Notes: generated by a model from the letters alone, not told the origin. A stretch of DNA of 17,226 bases from an uncultured Eubacteriales bacterium (GCA_934462885.1 CAKSJC010000011.1:1-17226), one strand, 5' to 3'; counted from the stretch's first letter, positions 1 through 7,234 are shown. Numbers and translations are program-made.

Positions 1-435
1 CGAAGCGACAACCCAGGGAGCGCGGCGGTTATCTTTAGTTATAAACTGCACGTTATCCACACTTGAAAGAAAAGCTGCGCCTCGGAGGTTGCGCGAAGCG
101 ACAACCCAGGGAGCGCGGCGGTTATCTTTAGTTATAAACTGCACGTTATCCACACTTGAAAGAAAAGCTGAGCCTCGGAGGTTGCGCGAAGCGACAACCC
201 AGGGAGCGTGGCGGTTATCTTTAGTTATAAACTGCACGGTATCCACACTTGAAAGAAAAGCTGCGCCTTGGAGGTTGCGCGAAGCGACAACCCAGGGAGC
301 GTGGCGGTTATCTTTAGTTATAAACTGCACGGTATCCACACTTGAAAGAAAAGCTGCGCCTTGGAGGTTGCGCGAAGCGACAACCTCGTGAGTGGGGTGG
401 TTTTCTTTAGTTATAAACTGAAAATTATCCCCACT
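1..435 (-). repeat. 93-bp tandem repeat array (left), two-hairpin element, 3' of pyk
   Basis: The recurring word cgaagcgaca begins at 1, 94, 187, 280 and 373, an exact 93-bp period, with a diverged last copy ending at 435. Read leftward (pyk sense), each unit has stem 1, with arms AGTGGGG/CCCCACT in the copy next to pyk (429-435 with 391-397). It also has stem 2, GAGGTTG-CGC / GCG-A-CAACCTC around a GAA triplet (364-387 on the plus strand). The inner copies keep stem 1 paired as AGTGTGG/CCACGCT (arms 336-342 with 298-304, and 243-249 with 205-211) or AGTGTGG/CCGCGCT (150-156 with 112-118, and 57-63 with 19-25). The first base of the element is the last base of the pyk stop codon. Because 93 is a multiple of three, the array is open in one frame. 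I regard that frame as an artefact. The array continues beyond the left edge. Confidence 0.95.
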
Positions 436-1865
436 CAGTCGTTCCCGCGGACTACTTCTACTTTCAGAGTGTTTGTGTTTCCGGGGGTGGAAACGGGAAC
501 TCCCGCGGAAATAACCGCAAGGTCTCCCGGAGAAACGAAATCGAGAGCTTTCGCGCAGTCGATAGCGTGGCGGAAGAGCTTGTCAAGAGAATCCTGCGTG
601 AGCGCAAGGATCGGATATACTCCCCACGAAAGAGAGAGCTGGTTGAAAGTTTTCTTTCTCGGAGTAGCCGCGACGACCGGCTGAACCGGACGGAATTTCG
701 ACATTCTGCGCGCGCTCTTTCCCGTAGTCGTGAGAGTTATTATCACTTTTGCCTTGATATCGCTTGCCGTCGTGCAGGCGGCGTCGCAGAGAGCGTTCGT
801 AACGTCGGAGTAGTCGATGTCGTAGCTCATTCTTTTGTATATATCGGCTTCAAAAGCGTCGTCTTCCGCCTGCTCGGCGATTTTCGCCATAGCGCGAACC
901 GCGCGGAGCGGGTATTTTCCGACTGCCGTCTCTCCGGAAAGCATAACTGCGCTCGTTCCGTCGAATACGGCGTTTGCAACGTCCGAAATCTCGGCTCTCG
1001 TCGGAGTGGGATGCTCGATCATCGATTCAAGCATCTGCGTGGCTGTAATGACCATTTTTCCCGCAGAATAGCATTTTCTTATGAATCTCTTCTGAAGTCC
1101 GGGCAGACGTTCGAAATCGACTTCGACTCCCATGTCGCCGCGCGCTACCATGATACCGTCGGAGTACTTGAGTATCTTGTCGAAATTATCGATCCCCTCG
1201 TTGTTTTCGATCTTGGAGATTATCTTTATTTCGTGACCGCCGTTGTAATCTATGAATTTTCTCATCCCGATAACATCCTCGGGAGTACGGACAAAAGAAG
1301 CCGCCACAAAATCAACGTCGTTTTCAATACCGAAAATAAGATCGCTCTTATCCTTCTCGGAAAGGTGAGGCATATCAAGATGAACGTTCGGAACGTTCAC
1401 GCCTTTACCGTTTTTTACGGTTCCGCCCGAAATAACTGCGCAGCGCACCTCAGAGGCGGTGCACTCGCGTACCTTTAATTCGATGGCGCCGTCGTCTATG
1501 AGTATCCGGTCGCCTGCCCTTACCTGAGACGGAAGATCCTTGTACGATACCGAACCGATTTCGGAGTTTCCGACAATGCCTTCTGTCGTGAGCGTAAATT
1601 CATCGCCTGTCTCTATTTTAACGCATCCGCCCTCGAATTTGCCGAGACGGATTTCGGGACCTTTTGTGTCGAGCATTATCGCAAGCGGAACGCAGAGCCT
1701 GTCTCTGACTTCTTTTATTCGTTCTATAACTTTTTTATGTTCCTCGTGAGTTCCGTGGGAAAAGTTGAGTCTTGCGACGTTCATTCCCGCGCCCACCATT
1801 TTTTCGATCATCTCTGAGGAATTTGATGAAGGACCGAGAGTACATACAATTTTTGTCTTTAGCAT
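435..1865 (-). CDS. pyk: Pyruvate kinase
   Basis: This enzyme converts phosphoenolpyruvate and ADP to pyruvate and ATP, the last step of glycolysis, in the cytoplasm. The 476-residue protein starts TKIVCTLGPSS. It carries the substrate-site residues R32, N34 and S36 (ARLNFSHG), the LDTKGPEIR segment at 65-73, and the active-site signature IISKIENNEG around K218/E220. Further on are MVARGDMGVE, TATQMLES and the MLSGETAVGKYP motif. E71 corresponds to the Glu117 position of muscle enzyme, typical of K+-dependent pyruvate kinases (family knowledge). The length matches the short form; the extra PEP-utiliser-like C-terminal domain of Bacillus PykA is absent. The frame stays open upstream for 43 codons, but conservation begins at the ATG at 1865, which follows a GGGGGAG ribosome site about 11 bases upstream. 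The gene is divergent from the lipoprotein gene. Its stop codon overlaps the first base of the 93-bp repeat array. Confidence 0.97.
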   Translation of the reverse strand: MLKTKIVCTLGPSSNSSEMIEKMVGAGMNVARLNFSHGTHEEHKKVIERIKEVRDRLCVPLAIMLDTKGPEIRLGKFEGGCVKIETGDEFTLTTEGIVGNSEIGSVSYKDLPSQVRAGDRILIDDGAIELKVRECTASEVRCAVISGGTVKNGKGVNVPNVHLDMPHLSEKDKSDLIFGIENDVDFVAASFVRTPEDVIGMRKFIDYNGGHEIKIISKIENNEGIDNFDKILKYSDGIMVARGDMGVEVDFERLPGLQKRFIRKCYSAGKMVITATQMLESMIEHPTPTRAEISDVANAVFDGTSAVMLSGETAVGKYPLRAVRAMAKIAEQAEDDAFEADIYKRMSYDIDYSDVTNALCDAACTTASDIKAKVIITLTTTGKSARRMSKFRPVQPVVAATPRKKTFNQLSLSWGVYPILALTQDSLDKLFRHAIDCAKALDFVSPGDLAVISAGVPVSTPGNTNTLKVEVVRGND

Positions 1866-1899
1866 ATCTAAAAAATCTCCCCCATTATAAATCAAACAT

Positions 1900-1928
1900 A
1901 TTATAACACAATATGTCCGTTTTGAAAA
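1900..1928 (-). promoter_or_regulatory. Probable pyk promoter (extended -10)
   Basis: On the minus strand TATAAT (1905-1900) is preceded by TG and one base, forming an extended -10. Seventeen bases further upstream lies TTTTCA, a four-of-six match to TTGACA. The start point would lie roughly 25-30 bases ahead of the pyk ATG. Confidence 0.6.
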
Positions 1929-2010
1929 GCGTTTCGGGAAAATATGCAGCTTTTTTTGAAACGTTTTTTTGGGACGGCAGAACGAATGATTCAAAATTTA
2001 CATTTTATAC

Positions 2011-2039
2011 TTGAAAAAATTTCGGTATGAATTTATACT
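2011..2039 (+). promoter_or_regulatory. Probable promoter of lipoprotein gene
   Basis: TTGAAA at 2011-2016 and TATACT at 2034-2039 are separated by 17 bases. The pair lies 35 bases ahead of the lipoprotein ATG and is oriented away from the pyk promoter. Confidence 0.65.
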
Positions 2040-2074
2040 GACTTTGTATTTTTATGTAAAAAGGATATTGAATA

Positions 2075-2626
2075 ATGAAAAAAATAATAACCGCGGCAGT
2101 CCTTTTGGCTCTTGTCGTCTCTTTAGCCGTAACGTTTACGGCGTGCAGCAATACTTCCGACGAATACGCGCCGCCTGCCGGCATGATAAACGCGTCCGTC
2201 GCGGAAGCGAATTTTTATCTTTACGTTCCCGATAAATGGACGGTTGACAATTCGGCAATTTCCGCCGGGGCATACTATAATAAAGCCGATCCGTCGAGCG
2301 TGTCGCTGATGCGCGGCGATCTTGACGCGGAGACGCTTTCGGCGGAAAATCCGCTTGACGCATGGTGGGATAAAAATAAAACCGAGCTTTCCGAGGTTTT
2401 TTCCGATTTTAACGTAGAATCGGAGGATAATCTGCTCATAGATTCGGCGGCAGGGAAAAAATACGTGTATACCGCGTCTATCGCGGGCGATTCGTACAAA
2501 TTCATGCAGGCGGCGGTCATAAAGAAAGAAGACGTATATATCTTTACATATTCTTCCACGCCCGAAAATTTTGATTCACATCTTGACGAAGTATCCGAAA
2601 TGATCGAACATATCATTATTAAATAA
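2075..2626 (+). CDS. Small secreted lipoprotein, possibly PsbP/Mog1-like
   Basis: The 183-residue protein begins MKK and a hydrophobic stretch (residues 4-22), then FTAC at 21-24, a usable lipobox with C24 as the lipidated cysteine. It should therefore be exported and anchored to the outer face of the membrane. The mature part has a NFYLYVPDKW segment (about 47-56) and ends in a short helix. Small lipoproteins with a 'YVPxxW' beginning often belong to the PsbP/Mog1-like fold, but this assignment is from memory and tentative. No catalytic motif is visible. The start has AAGGA at 2061-2065, nine bases ahead of the ATG. It has its own promoter and lies 56 bases before the cysteine desulfurase gene with no terminator between them, so cotranscription is plausible. 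Function unknown. Confidence 0.8.
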   Translation: MKKIITAAVLLALVVSLAVTFTACSNTSDEYAPPAGMINASVAEANFYLYVPDKWTVDNSAISAGAYYNKADPSSVSLMRGDLDAETLSAENPLDAWWDKNKTELSEVFSDFNVESEDNLLIDSAAGKKYVYTASIAGDSYKFMQAAVIKKEDVYIFTYSSTPENFDSHLDEVSEMIEHIIIK

Positions 2627-2682
2627 GATTAAAGCCCCAAGCGGAATTTGTAAAATTAAACAGGATAAAATTAATAACTGAG

Positions 2683-3870
2683 ATGGAACATTATCTTGAC
2701 AATTCGGCGACTACAAAGCCGTCGACCGCCGCGCTCGACGCAATGAACCGCGCGGCGGAAATATGGGGAAATCCCTCGTCTGTACACGGACTCGGACAAA
2801 AAGCGGCGATACTCCTGCGCGATTCGCGCGCAGCGGTGGCAAAAGCTCTCGGTATGCCGAAGTTCGGCGCGGATAAGCTTATCTTCACATCGTGCGGCAC
2901 GGAATCAAACAATATAGCGATGACGGGAACAGCGTTTTCGAAAAAGCGCAATCCGAACAATCCCGGAACCATCGTAATTTCCGCGGGAGAACATCCCTCG
3001 ATAAGCGGTCCCGCCGCTTTTCTGCAAAGCTTCGGATACGATGTTGTTACGGTTCCGACCGCAGAGGGAATTCTTGACGCGGAATATCTGCGCGCCGCGC
3101 TTTGCGAAGTAAAGTCGCCCGTAATATTTGCCGCGTTCATGCTTGTAAATAATGAAACCGGCGCGCTTTACGACGTAAAATCAGCCGCCGCGGCGGTAAA
3201 AGCGAAATTTCCCGACGCGACAGTCCACTGCGACGCCGTTCAGGGTTTTTTGAAAACGACCGCGACTCCGTATTCTCTCGGCGTCGATACGATGTCGGTA
3301 AGCGCGCACAAAATTCACTCGATAAGAGGAGCGGGAGCGCTTTTTATTTCGGGAAACGTTATAAAACGGAAAAATATTACGGCGGTTATGCCGGGCGGAG
3401 GACAGGAAAACGCGATTCGCAGCGGAACGGAAAACCTTGTTTCGATAGCCGCTTTCGCGGCGGCGGCGGAAGAGGGGAGAGAGAAGCTTTCTTCAAATAC
3501 GGAAAAAACCGCCGGACTTCGCGCAATGTTTGAGCGGGCGCTTTCGGAAAAACTCGCGCCGCTCGGATATTCGATAAATAAACCCGCCGGAAAGTATCTC
3601 GCGAATATAATAAGCGTGAATCTTCCCGATATACGGAGCGAAACTATGCTCAACTACCTCTCGGGGAGAGACATATATGTGTCCGCAGGCTCTGCCTGCG
3701 CCGCGAACTCAAAGAAAAAAAGCGCGGCTCTCGAAGCGTTCGGGTTGTCTGAGAGCAAAGCGGATTCCGTTATCCGCGTGAGCTTGTCATACATGAACAC
3801 GGAGGACGATATATCAGCCCTCACGGACGCGCTTGCGGACGGAGCAAAAACTCTTCAGCGTAAGAGATAG
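2683..3870 (+). CDS. Cysteine desulfurase (NifS/IscS family)
   Basis: This is a PLP-dependent enzyme that removes sulfur from cysteine to give alanine and an enzyme persulfide, which supplies Fe-S clusters or thiolated tRNA. The 395-residue protein has the family's N-terminal YLDNSATT, CGTESNN at 71-77, the cofactor-stacking histidine H104 (GEHPS), NNETG at 156-160 and D184 in HCDAVQ. The Schiff-base lysine is K210 in SAHK. RSGTEN lies at 246-251, and the sulfur-accepting cysteine is C339 in SAGSACAA, on a long loop as in NifS/IscS (class I). The ATG at 2683 sits at the expected N terminus, but its ribosome site is weak. Neither thiI, mnmA nor iscU is adjacent, so the sulfur acceptor cannot be told from context. 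The gene symbol is left blank because the nifS/iscS paralogues cannot be separated here. Confidence 0.93.
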   Translation: MEHYLDNSATTKPSTAALDAMNRAAEIWGNPSSVHGLGQKAAILLRDSRAAVAKALGMPKFGADKLIFTSCGTESNNIAMTGTAFSKKRNPNNPGTIVISAGEHPSISGPAAFLQSFGYDVVTVPTAEGILDAEYLRAALCEVKSPVIFAAFMLVNNETGALYDVKSAAAAVKAKFPDATVHCDAVQGFLKTTATPYSLGVDTMSVSAHKIHSIRGAGALFISGNVIKRKNITAVMPGGGQENAIRSGTENLVSIAAFAAAAEEGREKLSSNTEKTAGLRAMFERALSEKLAPLGYSINKPAGKYLANIISVNLPDIRSETMLNYLSGRDIYVSAGSACAANSKKKSAALEAFGLSESKADSVIRVSLSYMNTEDDISALTDALADGAKTLQRKR

Positions 3871-3994
3871 GTGAAACGGAAGAGACGATCGCAAAACCTG
3901 AGGTGTCGGCAAAAGCTTCCGTCTCCGGAAAGCGGAACTCGGGGAAAAGACCGCGGCTCGCGCAGTTTTCAGTTTGAAATTAAAAGGGGTAAAA

Positions 3995-4651
3995 ATGCTT
4001 TATAAGAATTATATTTGGGATTTCGACGGAACTCTCGTCGATTCGTATCCGCATATTTTGGCGTCCATGAAAAAAGTCCTTGCCGAAGAGGGGATAGAAA
4101 CCGACGACGATGTTCTGATGCGGCACTTTCTCGTCAATTTTGATTCCGCGAAAAAATATACCGGTCTTTCCGACGAAGCGTTCAACCGTTTCGGGCGCTA
4201 CCAGCTCATGATGGGAGACGATGAGATAGAACCGAAAGTAAAACCGTTTCCGGGAGTGCGAGAGATACTCGGAGGAGTCGTCGAAATGGGAGGAAAAAAC
4301 TTCCTCTACACGCACCGCGGAGGCTCGGCGATAGCTTATCTTGAATCGTTCGGAATGAAAGATTTCTTTACCGGCATTGTGACGTCAAGAGACGGATTCC
4401 CCGATAAACCTGCGCCGGACGCGATACTGAAGATAATAAAAGATTATTCTCTGAATCCTGCGGAATGCGTTATGATCGGCGACCGCGAGATAGACGGAAT
4501 GGCAGGAAAAAACGCGGGGATCGCGGGATTTCTCGTAACATCGCAGACCGTCGATCCGGACGGAAACGATCCTCACGCAATAACCGCCATGGATCATAAC
4601 TGCCATAACATATACGGAGTTGCTCGAATCGCGGGAATACCGCGCATTTAA
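3995..4651 (+). CDS. HAD-superfamily phosphatase, phosphoglycolate phosphatase-like
   Basis: The 218-residue soluble protein carries the four HAD motifs. Motif I is DFDGTLVDS with nucleophile D9 and acid/base D11. Motif II threonine is T106 in LYTHRGG, and the motif III lysine is K138 in PDKPAPDA. Motif IV is IGDREID with metal-binding D163 and D167. The helical insertion between motifs I and II marks it as a HAD-IA (C1-cap) enzyme. These hydrolyse small phosphate esters such as phosphoglycolate, sugar phosphates or nucleotides, and the substrate cannot be read from sequence. The ATG at 3995 is chosen over an upstream in-frame TTG at 3974. It follows AAAAGGGG by five bases, and the family N terminus begins there. 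It is separated from the cysteine desulfurase gene by 124 bases holding a 7-bp inverted pair (3876-3882 with 3916-3922) but no clear terminator. Confidence 0.9.
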   Translation: MLYKNYIWDFDGTLVDSYPHILASMKKVLAEEGIETDDDVLMRHFLVNFDSAKKYTGLSDEAFNRFGRYQLMMGDDEIEPKVKPFPGVREILGGVVEMGGKNFLYTHRGGSAIAYLESFGMKDFFTGIVTSRDGFPDKPAPDAILKIIKDYSLNPAECVMIGDREIDGMAGKNAGIAGFLVTSQTVDPDGNDPHAITAMDHNCHNIYGVARIAGIPRI

Positions 4652-4739
4652 CTCCGTAAATGAGCGAAATGCACGAAAATTACCAAAAGAATGGCATACG
4701 GAAATGGGAAAAATCGTCTCTTCGCCATATAAGAAGCTA

Positions 4740-4768
4740 TTGCATAACGGCAGAAAATGTGGTATAAT
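4740..4768 (+). promoter_or_regulatory. Promoter of the rimP-nusA-infB operon
   Basis: TTGCAT at 4740-4745, a 17-base spacer and a perfect TATAAT at 4763-4768. Transcription would start near 4775, leaving a leader of about 150 bases ahead of rimP. Confidence 0.8.
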
Positions 4769-4790
4769 AAAAAGGAAGATGATAGTATAG

Positions 4791-4822
4791 GAGAGTGGGC
4801 GAACAAAGTCCACTCTCTTGTT
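4791..4822 (+). terminator. Leader hairpin, candidate NusA-responsive attenuator
   Basis: GAGAGTGGGC (4791-4800) pairs with GTCCACTCTC (4808-4817) through ten base pairs, including one G-T, around the loop GAACAAA. It is followed by an interrupted T run (TTGTTT). The hairpin sits about 16 bases after the likely start site and over 100 bases before rimP. A weak terminator ahead of the rimP-nusA operon suits attenuation; in Bacillus subtilis NusA is reported to limit its own operon through such a leader terminator. The structure is seen; the regulation is inferred. Confidence 0.6.
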
Positions 4823-4928
4823 TATGATGAGAAAGATTTTTATTCCGAAAAACACACCCTTTACGGCGGCGGACGGACAGCGTTCCCGCACGGGCGTTTT
4901 TTCGAAAAACGATCTGAAAAGGAAAATT

Positions 4929-5399
4929 ATGAAACAAAAGAAAAACATTGCTTCCGCAGTACGCGAGATAGCGGAGCCTCTTGCGGCGGAGCTTGGATAC
5001 ATCGTCTGGGACGTCGAATACGTGAGAGAGGGAGCTGACATGGTGCTGCGCATCACGATTGACACCGACGGAGACGGCGGGATAACGATAGATGACTGCG
5101 AAAAAATGCACCGTGCGTTAGATCCGCTCCTCGACGAAGCGGATCCGATAGAAGAAGCGTATATGCTTTCCGTTTCATCGCCGGGAATAGAACGGGTTCT
5201 CACCGAGCCTTTCCATTTTGAAAGAATGGCGGGATCCGAGGCGGAGATTAAGTTCTATGCGGCGGTAGACGGCTCTAAATCCGCGAGAGGGATTCTTGTC
5301 GGACTCGACGGAGACGATATAGTGTTGAAAGTCGGGGATGAAGAAAAACGTTACCCCAAAAAAGCAGCCGCAAAATGCATGACGGTGTTCGAGTGGTAA
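4929..5399 (+). CDS. rimP: Ribosome maturation factor RimP
   Basis: RimP binds the 30S precursor and assists assembly of the 3' (head) domain of the small subunit. The 156-residue protein has the family's N-terminal alpha/beta domain, with GYIVWDVEY at 23-31 and LRITIDTDGDGGITIDDC at 40-57. The signature SVSSPGIERVL is at 81-91. A C-terminal SH3-like beta barrel follows, from about residue 95 to the end. The ATG at 4929 follows AAAAGGA by about six bases. The frame is open upstream to 4818, with ATGs at 4824 and 4827, but those lack a ribosome site and would add residues unlike the family. It is the first gene of the nusA-infB operon, 74 bases before nusA, the standard Bacillota position. Confidence 0.95.
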   Translation: MKQKKNIASAVREIAEPLAAELGYIVWDVEYVREGADMVLRITIDTDGDGGITIDDCEKMHRALDPLLDEADPIEEAYMLSVSSPGIERVLTEPFHFERMAGSEAEIKFYAAVDGSKSARGILVGLDGDDIVLKVGDEEKRYPKKAAAKCMTVFEW

Positions 5400-5473
5400 A
5401 GCGCGGCGGAAAAATCCAAATAAAGAAAATAATATAAAGAATACAACATAACGAAAGGCATGGTTTTTGAAAA

Positions 5474-6505
5474 ATGAACGCAGAGCTTTTTGAGGCAGTT
5501 GAGCTGATAGAAAAAACCAAAGGCATACCCGTTGACTATATGCTTGAAAAGATCGAAGCCGCTCTCGTGTCCGCATTCAAGAAAGAATACGGCTGCGCCT
5601 CTGTAAGAGTAGACATAAATAAGGAAAAGAAAACCCTGAAGGTCTATAAAAGACGTACTGTCGTCGAGGAAGTGACGGATCCGAAAACCGAGATATCTCT
5701 TGAGGATGCACAGGCGATCAGCCGCAGATATGAGCTTGGCTCAGTCGTGGAAGAAGAGATCAAAACGAAGAATTTCGGACGTATACCCGCTCAAACCGCA
5801 AAGCAGGTTATCGTACAGGGTATGCGCGAGGCCGAAAAGAACAATATCGTCCGCGAGTACGAGAAGAAACGTGAGGAAGTCATCACGGCAGTCGTAACAA
5901 AGAGAGACGATACGACCGGAGACGTGGAAGTAGATACGGGAACAAGCAATGTAATGCTGTATAAAAACGCTCAGATTCCCGGAGAAGAGCTTTACGTGGG
6001 AGACCGCGTGCGCGTGTTCGTCACCGAAGTGAAGCGCGACGCCGACGCAGGTCCCGTTGTTACGATATCAAGAACAGAGCCGGGTATGATAAAGCGTATG
6101 TTCGAAGTGGATATTCCCGAAATTGCCGACGGAACCGTCATCGTGAAGGGAATAGCGCGCGAGGCAGGCTCAAGAACAAAGATCGCGGTATATTCGAGAG
6201 ATCCGGAAGTAGACGCGGTAGGCGCCTGCATCGGAAACCGCGGAATGAGAATAAACAATATCGTTGAAGAACTCAGAGGAGAAAAAATCGACGTGATCCT
6301 GTATTCCGAGAAACCGGAGGAATATATAGCGGCTGCTCTGTCGCCCGCCGAAGTAATCGACGTTGAGTTCGACGGCGAAAGAAGCGCGGTTGTTCACGTG
6401 AACGGAGATCAGCTTTCTCTCGCCATCGGTAAGGAAGGACAGAACGTTCGTCTTGCTGCACGGCTGACGGGATGCAAGATAGACATAAAAGGAGTGAAAA
6501 ACTAA
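5474..6505 (+). CDS. nusA: Transcription termination/antitermination factor NusA
   Basis: NusA binds RNA polymerase and nascent RNA, promotes pausing and intrinsic termination, and takes part in rRNA antitermination. The 343-residue protein has the N-terminal polymerase-binding domain (about 1-125, with VDYMLEKIEAAL) and an S1 domain (about 130-200). KH1 contains IGNRGMRINNI near 250, and KH2 contains LAIGKEGQNVRLAARL near 315-330. It stops after KH2 and lacks the acidic C-terminal repeats of proteobacterial NusA, as usual in Bacillota. An in-frame TGA at 5468 fixes the ATG at 5474 as the earliest start. Its nearest Shine-Dalgarno-like sequence, GAAAGG at 5453-5458, is 15 bases away, which is long. 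A five-codon frame at 5460-5477 overlaps the start as ATGA. Confidence 0.97.
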   Translation: MNAELFEAVELIEKTKGIPVDYMLEKIEAALVSAFKKEYGCASVRVDINKEKKTLKVYKRRTVVEEVTDPKTEISLEDAQAISRRYELGSVVEEEIKTKNFGRIPAQTAKQVIVQGMREAEKNNIVREYEKKREEVITAVVTKRDDTTGDVEVDTGTSNVMLYKNAQIPGEELYVGDRVRVFVTEVKRDADAGPVVTISRTEPGMIKRMFEVDIPEIADGTVIVKGIAREAGSRTKIAVYSRDPEVDAVGACIGNRGMRINNIVEELRGEKIDVILYSEKPEEYIAAALSPAEVIDVEFDGERSAVVHVNGDQLSLAIGKEGQNVRLAARLTGCKIDIKGVKN

Positions 6506-6568
6506 AAGCCGCGCGGCGCGGAGCGCGTTGCGCAAGTCTTTTACTTTTTATAAAAGGAAGAGAGAATT

Positions 6569-6874
6569 ATGGCTGAGACAAAGAAGAAAGGCGGCGCGCC
6601 GAAAAAGATACCCGAAAGAAGATGCGTAGGATGTCAGGGAACGTTCCCGAAAAAAGAGCTTATCCGCGTAGTGCGCTCTCCGGAGGGGGAAATATCGATA
6701 GATTTTACGGGAAAGAAATCCGGACGCGGAGCATATATATGTAAGAACGAGGCTTGTTTCAAAAAAGCAAGAAAGACGGGCATAATACGCCGCGCTCTCG
6801 AATGCGAGATTTCCGATGAGATATACGACGAGCTTCTTAAAGAAATCAAATTGGAGGAAGAGCGTCTTTCATAA
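6569..6874 (+). CDS. rnpM: YlxR family RNase P modulator (RnpM)
   Basis: A small 101-residue basic protein of the YlxR (DUF448) family. It shows RRCVGCQ at 17-23, KKELIRVVRSPEG at 27-39, GRGAYIC at 53-59 and a second cysteine motif NEACFKKA. The family has been reported to bind the RNA subunit of RNase P and modulate tRNA processing (RnpM), and also nucleoid DNA in some species; that role is taken from family knowledge. The ATG at 6569 follows AAAGGAAGAGAG. It lies 63 bases after nusA; that gap holds a G+C-rich stretch with several CGCG/GCGC words able to pair. It is followed closely by ylxQ. Confidence 0.93.
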   Translation: MAETKKKGGAPKKIPERRCVGCQGTFPKKELIRVVRSPEGEISIDFTGKKSGRGAYICKNEACFKKARKTGIIRRALECEISDEIYDELLKEIKLEEERLS

Positions 6875-6889
6875 GACGCAGGATGTAAG

Positions 6890-7234
6890 ATTACGAAAAA
6901 ATATTTGGGATTATGCATGGCGGCAGGCGGAGTTGTGTGCGGAACCGAGTCCGTTATAAGTGAAATAAGACGAGGGAAAGCGCGGGCGGTGCTTGTGGCG
7001 TCCGACGCATCCGAACGCACCCGCAAGCAGATCGGAGATAAGTGTACGTTTTACGGTGTTGAGCATTATACGATAAACGAAAGCGGGGAAGCGCTTGCAT
7101 CCGTTATCGGAAAAAGATCGTTTTGCGCGGCGGTTTCGTTAAACGGAAAAGGACCGTACAAAAAGGTTATCGAAAACATAAGCACATACGAAAAATGCGA
7201 CGATAGAGATGAAAGCAGAAAGGATGATCTATAA
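6890..7234 (+). CDS. ylxQ: YlxQ, L7Ae-family k-turn RNA-binding protein, probable AUU start
   Basis: A 114-residue member of the L7Ae/L30e/S12e/Gadd45 family, always found between ylxR and infB in Bacillota. Family motifs include GLCMAAGGVVCGTE near the start, RRGKARAVLVASDAS, and DKCTFYGV. GKRSFCAAVSL lies near the end, and a charged tail follows. Members bind kink-turn RNA. I start it at ATT 6890, giving (M)TKKYLGLCMAAG. AGGA lies six bases upstream at 6880-6883, and the first beta strand/helix expected in the family is then complete. The only other near start, TTG at 6905, has no ribosome site and would cut off that strand. ATG 6917 would remove more. AUU starts are rare. The stop TAA overlaps the infB ATG by one base. 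Confidence 0.85.
   Translation: MTKKYLGLCMAAGGVVCGTESVISEIRRGKARAVLVASDASERTRKQIGDKCTFYGVEHYTINESGEALASVIGKRSFCAAVSLNGKGPYKKVIENISTYEKCDDRDESRKDDL

Noticed and set aside
89..391. 100-residue open frame across the left repeat array
   Set aside because: It exists because the repeat length of 93 is a multiple of three. The protein is a 31-residue tandem with no ribosome site, and the same element on the other side of the window is not kept in this frame.
1..435. CRISPR array
   Set aside because: The 93-bp units are contiguous without unique spacers and no cas gene is nearby.
567..1478. 303-residue open frame antisense to pyk
   Set aside because: It lies wholly inside the pyruvate kinase gene, has no family resemblance and follows from pyk codon usage.
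4818..4928. In-frame N-terminal extension of rimP from TTG 4818 or ATG 4824/4827
   Set aside because: No ribosome site precedes these codons, the extra residues are unlike RimP, and ATG 4929 has a good ribosome site.
4385..5203. 272-residue leftward frame spanning HAD, promoter region and rimP
   Set aside because: It runs antisense through two real genes and the operon promoter; no ribosome site or family match.
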